NCBI GenBank assembly: GCA_032718475.1 | Contig: JAUCBJ010000956.1 | Span: forward strand, 1-29,204 | DNA length: 29,204 nucleotides | Direction of reading: 5' to 3' | Source: Nemertoderma westbladi | Taxonomy: Eukaryota; Xenacoelomorpha; Nemertodermatida; Nemertodermatidae | Shown here: piece by piece, positions 1 through 8,109 of the stretch | Layout: each line of letters starts with the position of its first letter | Numbering within the stretch: the stretch's first letter is position 1 | The notes under the pieces: generated by a model | The model's input: only the letters and a program-made list of their open reading frames with translations | What the model was told of the DNA's origin: nothing | Database searches by the model: none | Position numbers and translations under genes: made by a program

Positions 1-1330
1 CAAAGGAGGCGAATCCATCTGCAGTTCTCCAGTCTGCCGCTAGAGGGCCAAAGGTCTGAAAGTGAAATCGTTGTCGTCGTTACGATTTTGACATGCTAAT
101 AACTTTGTCGGATTTAAAGCTGCCAAGTTGAAAATTTGTAGGTATCAATATGAGCAAAAGTTGAGATTTTTGAGAGACTTTCAGACACCATCAGTGCAAT
201 GGTCTCCCGCTAGAGGGCCACATGTCTAAACATTAAATGCCCTCCCATTTCTTTGCTTTTAATCCGTTTAAGCTGAAACTTGGCAGATATGTATTAGACC
301 ATTAGCTGTGACTTTCAAAGGAGGCGAATCCATCTGCAGTTCTCCAGTCTGCCGCTAGAGGGCCAAAGGTCTGAAAGTGAAATCGTTGTCGTCGTTACGA
401 TTTTGACATGCTAATAACTTTGTCGGATTTAAAGCTGCCAAGTTGAAAATTTGTAGGTATCAATATGAGCTAAAGTTGAGATTTTTGAGAGACTTTCAGA
501 CACCATCAGTGCAATGGTCTCCCGCTAGAGGGCCACATGTCTAAACATTAAATGCCCTCCCATTTCTTTGCTTTTAATCCGTTTAAGCTGAAACTTGGCA
601 GATATGTATTAGACCATTAGCTGTGACTTTCAAAGGAGGCGAATCCATCTGCAGTTCTCCAGTCTGCCGCTAGAGGGCCAAATGTCTGAAAGTGAAATCG
701 TTGTCGTCGTTATGATATTGACATGCTTATAACTTTGTCGAATTTAAAGCTGCCAAGTTGAAAATTTGTAGGCATCAATATGATCAAAAGTTGAGACGTT
801 TGAGAGACTTTCAGACACCATCAGAGCAATAGTCTCCTGCTAGAGGGCCACATGTCTAAACATTAAATGCCCTCCCATTTCTTTGCTTTTAATCCGTTTA
901 AGCTGAAACTTGGCAGATATGTATTAGACCATTAGCTGTGACTTTCAAAGGAGGCGAATCCATCTGCAGTTCTCCAGTCTGCCGCTAGAGGGCCAAAGGT
1001 CTGAAAGTGAAATCGTTGTCGTCGTTACGATTTTGACATGCTAATAACTTTGTCGGATTTAAAGCTGCCAAGTTGAAAATTTGTAGGCATCAATATGATC
1101 AAAAGTTGAGACGTTTGAGAGACTTTCAGACACCATCAGAGCAATAGTCTCCTGCTAGAGGGCCACATGTCTAAACGTTAAATGTCCTCCCATTTCTTTG
1201 CTTTTAATCCATTTATGCTGAAATTTGGCAGATATGTAATAGACCATAGGATGTGGCTTTGTAGGGAAACTAATCCTTCCTTCTTCAGTTACCCAGTCTC
1301 CCGCTAGAGGGTTAACGTTTTCCGGGAAAA
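1..1330. repeat. 315-bp dimeric tandem satellite, four copies plus a decayed fifth
   Basis: Four copies begin at 1, 316, 631 and 946, giving an exact 315-bp period. A strongly diverged partial fifth copy runs from 1261 to about 1330. Each unit is itself a dimer: the core GCTAGAGGG recurs at alternating spacings of 170 and 145 bp (near 39, 209, 354, 524, 669, 839, 984, 1154 and 1299), and the two halves can still be aligned around their AAGCTG segments. Copies 1 and 2 differ by very few bases, while 3 and 4 share variants, as expected from local unequal exchange. No long reading frame is present. The array runs off the left edge of the window. Confidence 0.95.
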
Positions 1331-1526
1331 TCTTCTCCTATGTTTTTATAATCCTTTCGAGTTGATACTTAGCATTAACTCATTTCACGTGCTGCGCGAA
1401 GGCCCCACTTCGTGTATAGTTTTTGTGATCTTATTCTAATAAAATTCTAATAAAAATTAAACAATTATTTGAAACCAAAGTAAAGAAAATGATGAATTGT
1501 TTATATGTTTTAACATCCATAGTTTG
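1331..1526. other. intergenic, no gene seen
   Basis: AT-rich sequence between the satellite and a foldback hairpin. It contains one CACGTG word near 1386 but no supported coding or RNA feature. Confidence 0.6.
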
Positions 1527-1633
1527 AATTTAAACAGGACCAACTCCATCCAACTCCATAGCAAATGGAGCGGAAAATGATTTTTCCGCTCCATTTTCTA
1601 AAGAGTTGGATCAACTTAAGTCCTGTTTAAATT
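1527..1633. repeat. 107-bp foldback (imperfect long hairpin)
   Basis: The outer 14-bp arms, 1527-1540 and 1620-1633, are perfect inverted repeats. A middle arm of 9 bp pairs 1548-1556 with 1603-1611. The inner 15-bp arms, 1563-1577 and 1582-1596, are perfect and leave a 4-base loop. The structure resembles a very small foldback element or MITE. No convincing target duplication was found. Confidence 0.8.
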
Positions 1634-1719
1634 ACTTAATAATTTATAATTTAATTTTTTATAGTTAGAAATTGCTTTTGTATAAGTATAATTATTATTG
1701 TGAAATGATTTTCTTTATA

Positions 1720-1979
1720 CAGGGTGGTGAAGAAAAAGTAATGTAAAGTGCTATAAAAACTTTTAATTTTTATCAAAACACATCGAAATTTTGTAGTCGG
1801 TTATTTCAATGAGCAGTATGTGCCGGAGAATGTGCGCGGCAGTACTAATTTTTTTTACCTTGGATCGGGCTGGTTTTCGGTTGAAAACCTCAATCGGTCT
1901 AGCCGTTCTTAAGTTTTTAAAGTATTTATTAAAGTTTTTATTGCACTTTACATGGGTACAGGTTATTTTTACCACCCTG
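1720..1979. mobile_element. 260-bp MITE with CAGGGTGGT tips and TA target duplication
   Basis: The left end at 1720 begins CAGGGTGGTGAAGAA and the right end at 1979 is the imperfect reverse complement. The similarity extends inward about 32-38 bp to the shared word GTAAAGTGC. A TA dinucleotide flanks both ends (1718-1719 and 1980-1981), as for IS630/Tc1/mariner-type insertion. No transposase is encoded, so it is non-autonomous. The short minus-strand open frame inside is a by-product. Confidence 0.85.
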
Positions 1980-2079
1980 TAGTTTATAACTAATTTTATA
2001 TTTATTTTATTTATATATATTTTTCATGTAAGTATTTTTGAAATATCTCCACGGTTGTTGTACCGTGTATTCCATAATG

Positions 2080-2373
2080 ATTGCCCCCCCCCCCCTCCCC
2101 CTACCAGCCAAAACTGCCAGACATGTACTTTAGTGTAATATACCATTCGAAAGATAATTTAATTCTGAGCTTACATGCAAACATTTAGGGTCCAATACAA
2201 AAGAATAAAAATTTTATAGGCAATTCTTTAAACCAATCTTACTTTTCAATATTTGTGATTTAATCACAATTAAAAAAAATATAATTTAACCAGCGTGAGT
2301 CATGCATGTCGGGGATGGATGTCTAAGGTGCATGTCTGGCTGTTTTGGCTGGCCAGAGGGGCGGGGGGGCAAT
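2080..2373. mobile_element. 294-bp MITE whose inverted ends contain a poly(C) tract
   Basis: The left end reads ATTGCCCC, then a 12-C run, then CCAGCCAAAACTGCCAGAC. The right end is its reverse complement with a few differences and finishes in GGGGGGGCAAT. The inverted ends span about 45-50 bp. The homopolymer lies inside the terminal repeat itself. No target duplication is clear and no coding sequence is present. Confidence 0.75.
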
Positions 2374-2956
2374 TAGTAGGATACGTTAAATAGTCTGTCC
2401 AGGATTTGGAGTCCCAAAATAATAAAACGGAATCCCAAAGGTCGATTACTTAGGGCAGCAGTTGAACCAGAGCTCCTACATAGGAGTTAATGCTGGGAGT
2501 AATTCCCCCCGACAAATATTTACCCCGACTGCGGGTGTGTCTTCATGTAAAAAAAAAATGCTGGGATTAATTACAGCTGATAAGAAACCAAATATCAGGA
2601 TGGCTCTTATAAAAGTTTGCCATTTATTCGAAAAAGCACCCTGTCTCGAATAAACGTCAGTCCCAAATAAGCACAAATGAGACTCAGCGAATAACACCTT
2701 CCCCAACCCCCAATTTGCGCTTTACCACCATTTGGAAATTTATAAACATCAAATAAATACTAAAATATGTGTACTATATAGTTCTTTTTTTTACTTTTTT
2801 TTCTTTTTTTTTTACCTTAGTGTTGTTTCTAGCTCGGATAGTAATTTGTATCATCTATATTATTATGTAAACCAGTTTGATAGATTCGATAAATTTGATA
2901 GATTTGGCTAGAGAACAATTAATTTGAAGTAATAATTTCACATACAATATAATTTA
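2374..2956. other. intergenic stretch upstream of the recombinase gene
   Basis: No supported gene. Poly-T tracts lie at about 2788-2815 and a short repeated word, TTGATAGATT, near 2877-2905. Opposed short frames around 2462-2706 have no recognisable protein features. Confidence 0.5.
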
Positions 2957-3862
2957 ATGAATACTAATAGTAATCGTGGCAAGCGACTTGTACAATTGGC
3001 TTTGGAGAAGTCGACTTTTCAACCATATGTCGCACGGAAAGTTTACCCTCTTAGAAGGCGATGTAAAGGAGGCTACAAGGATTTCGCCGCAGATTTGACT
3101 CGGCTGAATGAGAAAGGTATCAGAGAAGAGCTGCATTCATGTGATGGGTCGCATGATATTGAGTTGGGGTACAATAATGAGGTTGCCAGTGACAGGGATA
3201 TAGAACTGGAGCACTACAATGAGGGTGCTGGTGGCGAGGATATAGAACTGGAGCACTACAAGGAGGGTGCTGGTGGCGAGGATATAGAACTGGAGCACTA
3301 CAAGGAGGTTGCCGGTGCCGTTGATATAGAACTGGAGCACTACAAGGAGGGTTCCGGTGGCAGGGATATAGAACTGGAGCACTACAAGGAGGGTACCGGT
3401 GCCGTGGATATAGAACTGGAGCACTACAAGGGGGGTGCTGGTGGCGAGGATATAGAACTGGCGCAGTTCCTCTCATGGAGTGGTCGCGAATTATCCATTC
3501 CAGCTGAAATGATTTTAACCAAACCTAAAATGACATCTTACGTTTCTGAAGAACCAGCCGCCATCTGTGTTGATAGTGTTTTATCCAATCGAGGTGTTAA
3601 AGTGCAGTATTGTCGCTATTGTACTCTTCCACAGACTAACCTGGTAAGACATTTCAAGCAAATACATAGTGAAGAGTCGCATGTTAATCAATTAATTGAT
3701 ATTGATAAAGGAATTGAATTCAAGAAAAAGAGAAAGCAATTCTCTTTAGCTGAGCAAACACTTTTCAAGAAAAGACAGGATATTATTGAACTTCTTCGCA
3801 ATGAGGGTAATTCAAGCATAATAACAGTGTGCGAAAGCATGGGGCAGGAATCATTGCTGTAA
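2957..3862 (+). pseudogene. Crypton-like tyrosine recombinase gene, N-terminal part (zinc finger and 14-residue repeats)
   Basis: This 301-codon frame starts at an ATG. It has a basic N-terminus, then about seven tandem 14-residue repeats of the type DIELEHYKEGAGGE (codons about 67-170). A C2H2 zinc finger follows, with CRYC and a HFKQIH tail (C-X2-C-X9-H-X4-H, about codons 220-238), then a lysine-rich segment. The frame ends just after the start of the next frame in another register. Zinc finger, then recombinase, then a Myb-like tail matches, from memory, a family of large metazoan proteins with a Crypton-type tyrosine recombinase core. The break near 3826-3832 is explained by an extra TG in the GTGTG run, so both frames are one gene. 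It probably bound DNA near the element ends. Confidence 0.6.
3155..3475 (+). repeat. 42-bp in-frame coding minisatellite
   Basis: The period is exactly 42 bp, with copies starting at 3155, 3197, 3239, 3281, 3323, 3365 and 3407 and a partial copy at 3449. The first copy is the most diverged. The rest differ mainly in the last codons, encoding variants of GAGGE, AGAV, GSGGR and GTGAV. The period is divisible by three, so the frame is kept. Because the repeat lacks stops in other registers, it creates two long antisense frames that are not genes. Confidence 0.95.
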
Positions 3863-5253
3863 AAAGGCGAGATGGTCATATAAAAAATTCAAACGCAATA
3901 ATACAATCCACAAGTACAGATCAAGTAACAAGTTGCCCATTTTGCAAAGCCTCTTTTCGTTCTCATCAGCTGAGTCTGCATTCGAAAAAATGTACATTAA
4001 AACCTGCTGGTGCATCTCATGTGGGATCCTTAATCGCTGGTCGCGCTTTAGATATGGTCCAGTTTGATGAGAGCAGTGAACTTCGCTCCTTATATGCCAG
4101 TATGCGCCAGGATGTAATACTTGATATACTCAAGAGTGACACATCATTTGTCGAGTTGGCTAAATTTTTTCTAAAGAGAAGAAGAGATGGTGATGAGAGT
4201 CTTTCATCTTCCCAACAGACCTTAAGACGCTTGGCTCGGTTGTTGAACTTACTGCAAAGAGATAATTTTCGATTCCAGGCGCAGGATATGATAAATCCTG
4301 CAAATTGTGATAGGGTCTCTGATTGTGTTACTTTAAACTTTGTAAAGGCCACACAGCTGAAAATCGGTTATAACTTAAAGGCCCTCGCTGGTGTGATTCA
4401 TTGTAATGCAATCAAAACAAACAATACTATGATGCAAACACGGTCAACTGATTTCTTGACGCTGTATGAGAAGGAATGGGGGTCTATAGTGTCGCGGCGT
4501 GCCCGGCATGGAATTATAAAAGAACGGTTTAATAAAGTTCAAACCATACCACTAACTGAAGATATTGTATTATTTCACAAACGAGTCAATGAAGATATTC
4601 TTAAAATATCGTCCATGGATAAAGAATGTCGAAATTATAGACATACGCAGGAGATAGTTCTTGCTCAAATTATCATCTTCAACAGCAAGCTAGCTAGTGA
4701 ACCAGGTGGCATTAAATGCCACACAGTCTTAAATGGTCTAAATAGGGACCCCACTGCTCAAACACCCAAGGAGGTTATCTCCAAATTATCAGACATTGAA
4801 AAACAGCTTATTAAACGGATTGGCACGATAACAATATTGGGGAAGCAAGGAAGACCAGTTCCGATCCTAATAACACCACAGGTACGAATTCTGTTGCTAT
4901 ACCTTTGCGAGAATTTGGATGACAATGAATATGTCTTCAAGTCTACTGGCGCTAATCCAATAAGAGGGCTGGATATATTGCACAAATATGCTTATCGTTA
5001 TGAATTAAAACAACCTGAATTGATCAGAAGCACAATATTAAGAAAGTACGGCGCCACTGTCTGCCAATTATTAAATTTAGATGAAAATGAGAAAGATTGG
5101 CTGAGCCGACATTTGGGGCACTCACCCATGATACACCAACAAGTTTACAGACTCCACGACAATGTCATTGAAATCAGCCAAATATCGAAAGTCATGCTCG
5201 CCATTAGTAAAGGAAAACTAAACAAATCCGCTGGTAAAAAGATGACTCATTAG
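3829..5253 (+). pseudogene. Crypton-like tyrosine recombinase core
   Basis: This frame of about 474 codons continues the 2957 gene in another register. Numbering codon 1 at 3829, there is a C2HC finger (CPFC, then H and C, about codons 36-55). The recombinase fold follows: an IIIFN segment (282-285), a beta-hairpin lysine in GKQGRPVPI (K339), the LRKYGAT motif (R405), LGH (429-431) and the probable nucleophile in QVYR (Y440). In relatives, as I recall them, the IIIFN segment is followed by an Arg-rich stretch supplying the first catalytic Arg. Here the matching position appears to be Leu288, so that Arg may be lost. The histidine of the usual HxLR box is Thr. The product would cut and rejoin DNA through a phosphotyrosine link. 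Frame breaks on both sides make it a pseudogene unless recoding occurs. Confidence 0.7.
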
Positions 5254-5455
5254 AAGATGTGTTGTCCGATATAGAGGATGAAGACGAACAGGTTCGAAAT
5301 GGAGAAGAGATACCTGATGAAATATGAAGTATTAGTGAAATGAAGTGAAATATTAAACTGAAGAGGTTCCAAGTATAGTTCACAGTATAGATCGCGAGGA
5401 AGACGGAAAGATAAATGTAGATGAATATGATGTCCTAAATGAATTCGAGAGAGAG
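5241..5455 (+). pseudogene. acidic tail of the recombinase gene, in shifted frames
   Basis: After the core frame stops at 5253, an acidic peptide resumes at 5241 in another register (DDSLEDVLSDIEDEDEQ) and runs to a TGA at 5325. A third register opens at 5357 and continues acidic (SIDREEDGKINVDEYDV) to about 5455. The first shift sits on the AAAAAG run at 5236-5241, where loss of one A would explain it. The second lies between 5325 and 5357. Sequence on both sides still looks coding, so these are recent indels in a decaying gene. A -1 slip on the A-run is a less likely alternative. Confidence 0.5.
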
Positions 5456-5792
5456 GTTGGTAATACTAATATAATTGGAATTGGTGCACTGTCAGAAAGA
5501 TTGTATCACTAAGAAAATATAAATTGATAGAAGATTTAATAGAAAATATTTGAAACTAATACAATATTAACAAATTTAACGATCTCAGTCAGAAGCAATT
5601 ATTGGTTCTTTAAAAATTTAAAACCAGACAAAAATTCACTTCAGTTCAAAAATATTAAAATTTTGAAACCCAGAGGATGCCTTAGAAAATCATATTATAT
5701 AGTTTCGCACTTACCATTACAATGATATAAAGGATGAGTTTTGTTATAGTCTTTCTAATTAGATTCGAATAATCTTATTTTTCTATAAATAG
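5456..5792 (+). other. probable phase-0 intron of the recombinase gene
   Basis: A GT at 5456 follows the acidic coding stretch and an AG at 5791-5792 precedes the C-terminal exon. Both joins fall between codons, so the frame is kept. The interior is AT-rich and closed in all plus frames. The donor, GTTGGT, is not ideal. Confidence 0.4.
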
Positions 5793-6074
5793 GTTGGGGT
5801 TACCAGTGGTGTTGGAGAAGAGAATATATCGCCTATGTTGCCTAGGTCTACAAAGAAGCGTAGGGAGAAATCAAAACCGATGGAAAAGCGAAATTGGTCC
5901 AAGAAAGAGTTAAAGACAATAGAGAGGTGCTTTGAGAAAAACCTACTTAATATGACGCCGCCCAAAAAGGAGGAAATAGAGCAAATTCAAAGAGAGCACA
6001 GTATTCTTGGTAGTATCCCATGGCGGCATATTTACCATCAAATATATAACCGAATCAGGAAACGTAAAAGATAA
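5793..6074 (+). pseudogene. C-terminal exon of the Crypton-like gene (Myb/homeodomain-like tail)
   Basis: The exon is open from the putative acceptor through an ATG at 5835 to a TAA at 6072-6074. It encodes a very basic segment of about 80 residues: KKRNWSKKELKTIERCF, then a PPKKEEIEQIQ segment, then PWRHIYHQIYNRI and a Lys/Arg tail. The spacing of the two tryptophans and the helices between them suggest a small helix-turn-helix DNA-binding module of Myb/homeodomain type. As I recall, metazoan Crypton-like recombinase proteins often end in such a module. An AATAAA follows 31 bp after the stop. The segment is intact, but its gene is broken upstream. Confidence 0.55.
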
Positions 6075-6105
6075 ATTAATTAACCATTAACTGTAACGTG
6101 ATAAA

Positions 6106-6111
6106 AATAAA
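6106..6111 (+). promoter_or_regulatory. poly(A) signal of the recombinase gene
   Basis: An AATAAA hexamer lies 31 bp after the stop codon of the C-terminal exon. A second AATAAA lies near 6185. Confidence 0.5.
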
Positions 6112-6740
6112 TACTGCCTATTATTGTTATTCAAAATTACCATGTCAGTCACATGAAGTTTAGTATTCGACTCTGAATAATATCAATAAATGTTATTAAG
6201 CCATCATACTTAACCCTATTAAACCCGGAGGATGTGGGGGGTAATACGACCCGTGGTTTTATCAATTATGTTTCTCAATCAAACAGAGTTCGGAATCTGA
6301 ACTTACAACTTTTCAAAAAAAAACCTTTTCAAGATATAGAACTTATGAATTGTACCATACCGTCATCTCTATTTTTTGTCCGCGGACTTGGGGGGTTCAG
6401 AATTCTTCGGAAAAATGTACTAGAGATTTGAAACTTGTTATTATTCTGGTGTTAAATTTTGGTGTTAGTACCAAATTTGAGCACCAATTGAAAATCATCT
6501 GTTCTGAATCCAACGGAATGAATAAAAAAAGGAACTGGACATCTCAAAGTGCAACAAAGTTATGGTTACTTGTTTATTTTGTCATACAGTATTGTACCTA
6601 CGTAGAGTCCTAAAACGATATTAATAGTAATTCAATGATTTTAAATTGCCTTTTTCATCGTCCCAAAAACAGTTTAACTTTTATATATTTTCATTATGTG
6701 ATTTTTGTTCATTATAACTGCCAAAATTTTCACACTTAGG
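6112..6740. other. no gene seen
   Basis: AT-rich sequence with two short overlapping plus frames (6234-6613). These lack protein-like composition and recognisable motifs. Confidence 0.5.
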
Positions 6741-7068
6741 TTAGCACTATATTCAATTTACTCGTAAAATAGTATACTGCTAACATTTACACAGTGCAGT
6801 TAGCACTATAGTAACTTTATTTTTATAATATTATACTGCTAACATTTACACACAAAGTTAGCACTATAGAAGATTCTGCCAATATATTGATGCACACATG
6901 AGACGCTAGGGGGCGCATCGCAATTTACACATACACATGTCCGAGTTTGCAAAACCTTTAAAGTGCTAACAGCCAAACTGAAAGCAAATTTGCACCAACC
7001 ATGTCTTTAGAATTCATTTGGCAGGTTTGGTTAGCACTTTATGTTAGCACTTTAAAAAAGTTAGCACT
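6741..7068. repeat. cluster of TTAGCACT words
   Basis: TTAGCACT occurs at 6741, 6800 and 6858 (steps of 59 and 58 bp, embedded in a tandem unit that also contains ACTGCTAACATTTACAC). It occurs again at 7031, 7044 and 7061. One inverted copy lies at 6962-6969. The cluster ends about 60 bp before the probable splice acceptor of the membrane-protein exon. It could be a short tandem repeat, the ends of a small element, or a binding-site array. Confidence 0.75.
6903..6916 (+). promoter_or_regulatory. CTCF-like site
   Basis: The segment ACGCTAGGGGGCGC matches 12 of 14 positions of the animal CTCF core CCASYAGRKGGCRS. It stands alone in AT-rich DNA between the two TTAGCACT groups. The match is by eye only. 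Confidence 0.35.
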
Positions 7069-7129
7069 TTAGCCTAAAAAGCTGCTGTGTAGTTAGACCT
7101 TTAGGGGTTCTACAAACACCCTACTGCAG

Positions 7130-7806
7130 ACCGCGCATTTGGTATCCATGCATTCTTCGCTACAACGTGGTTGGTGTGCGCCTACATACAAATAGTGCAC
7201 TTGACTGCTACTAAGTTCCACAGAACATTTGGATTTATCACAATAGCAGCGTACATGCTACATGTTGCAGGAGCAATCACTACTCTTATAACTGATATCG
7301 AGCAGCACACATTGCTCAACAAATTAATCTTATTCACTTCCGTTTATCGGTCCACTACATTGGTGGTACATGGAGTATATTACGCCATTTCTGGAAGGCT
7401 TATCAAACACAAACATTGTCTTGCCCAAGCCTTCATATGGTCATTAGAAGGAGCTGGAAGTATTCGAACTATAACATCCATACAAGTTCTATTTGGCTTT
7501 GGGCCGGTGTTTTGCCAATGTGAATTTAAAAGTGTTGGAGATCATTGTGATTGGTCATATACATGGAGGATGTGTTGGACAGCAATATTAACGTTTCTAC
7601 TTTGTACCGTTTACATTTTAGCTCAGAAAGAACCATCTTTGTCAAGAGAATTATACCAGGATTCACTGGGGTCCATATGGCGACTTCTCGTTTTAATCAG
7701 CTGTTTTGCTTTAGGTTGGAGTCAAACAGATGCTTTAATATTAATTATTGTATTTGGAATATCGTCATCAATACTGGCCTACAGTATTCATCCACTAAAA
7801 GGGTAA
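7130..7806 (+). CDS. last exon of a multi-pass membrane protein (partial; DUF2306-like?)
   Basis: An acceptor CTGCAG ends at 7129 and the frame is then open for about 225 codons to a TAA at 7804-7806. It encodes six or seven hydrophobic segments, roughly FGIHAFFATTWLVCAY, TFGFITIAAYMLHVAGAI, a third around LILFTSVYRSTTLVV, one in the SIRTITSIQVLFGFG region, one in CWTAILTFLLCTVYIL, and two close to the C-terminus. Histidines sit in or beside the first two segments (IHAFF, KFHRTFG, MLHVAG), which resembles DUF2306 or cytochrome b561-type proteins with membrane-embedded His. That assignment is inference. There is no in-frame ATG upstream before the stop at 7102, so earlier exons must exist, probably left of the window or between the mobile elements. 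The frame is intact and not repeat-like, making it the best candidate for a resident host gene. Confidence 0.6.
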
Positions 7807-7913
7807 TGGCTTTTCTACTTTAAAAGATATTTTGTTAAAAAATTGCGATAGATAACTAAATAATATTTTGGCTCTATCAATCGCATGTTAACAAACTTAT
7901 ATTTAAATTTTAA

Positions 7914-7985
7914 AGCAGCAGTTTGGTCTAGTGGTAACATTCACGGGCTTCCAATAATTGTGAAGCTCTGGCCCGAGTAACTCAA
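7914..7985 (+). mobile_element. tRNA-derived SINE head (degenerate)
   Basis: A perfect RNA polymerase III A box, TGGTCTAGTGG (7924-7934), is followed about 40 bp later by a decayed B box around GGCCCGAGTAACTC. No cloverleaf with an intact anticodon arm can be drawn. The following 100 bp repeat the word ACCTTGA in both orientations and may be the SINE body. Confidence 0.5.
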
Positions 7986-8109
7986 AAAATCTTGAGATTG
8001 ACCTTGAAATCCACTTCAAGGTCACCTTGAAACTCAAATTTTACCTTGACTAAGATTTTCTTGAGTTTATATCAAGCGGGTAACTCAAAGCAATACTTAT
8101 TCAAGGTGA

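Noticed and set aside
1-1330. CRISPR-like regular repeat
   Set aside because: The repeats are direct units of 315 bp with no short spacers, in a clearly eukaryotic sequence.
1763-1975. 70-codon minus frame
   Set aside because: Lies wholly inside the 260-bp MITE and has no protein-like features.
3120-3476. Minus-strand Pro/His/Tyr repeat frames
   Set aside because: Antisense shadows of the 42-bp coding repeat. The plus-strand reading continues into zinc-finger and recombinase sequence.
6234-6613. Two short plus frames after the recombinase gene
   Set aside because: They overlap in different registers, have biased AT-rich composition and no motifs, and follow the gene's poly(A) signal.
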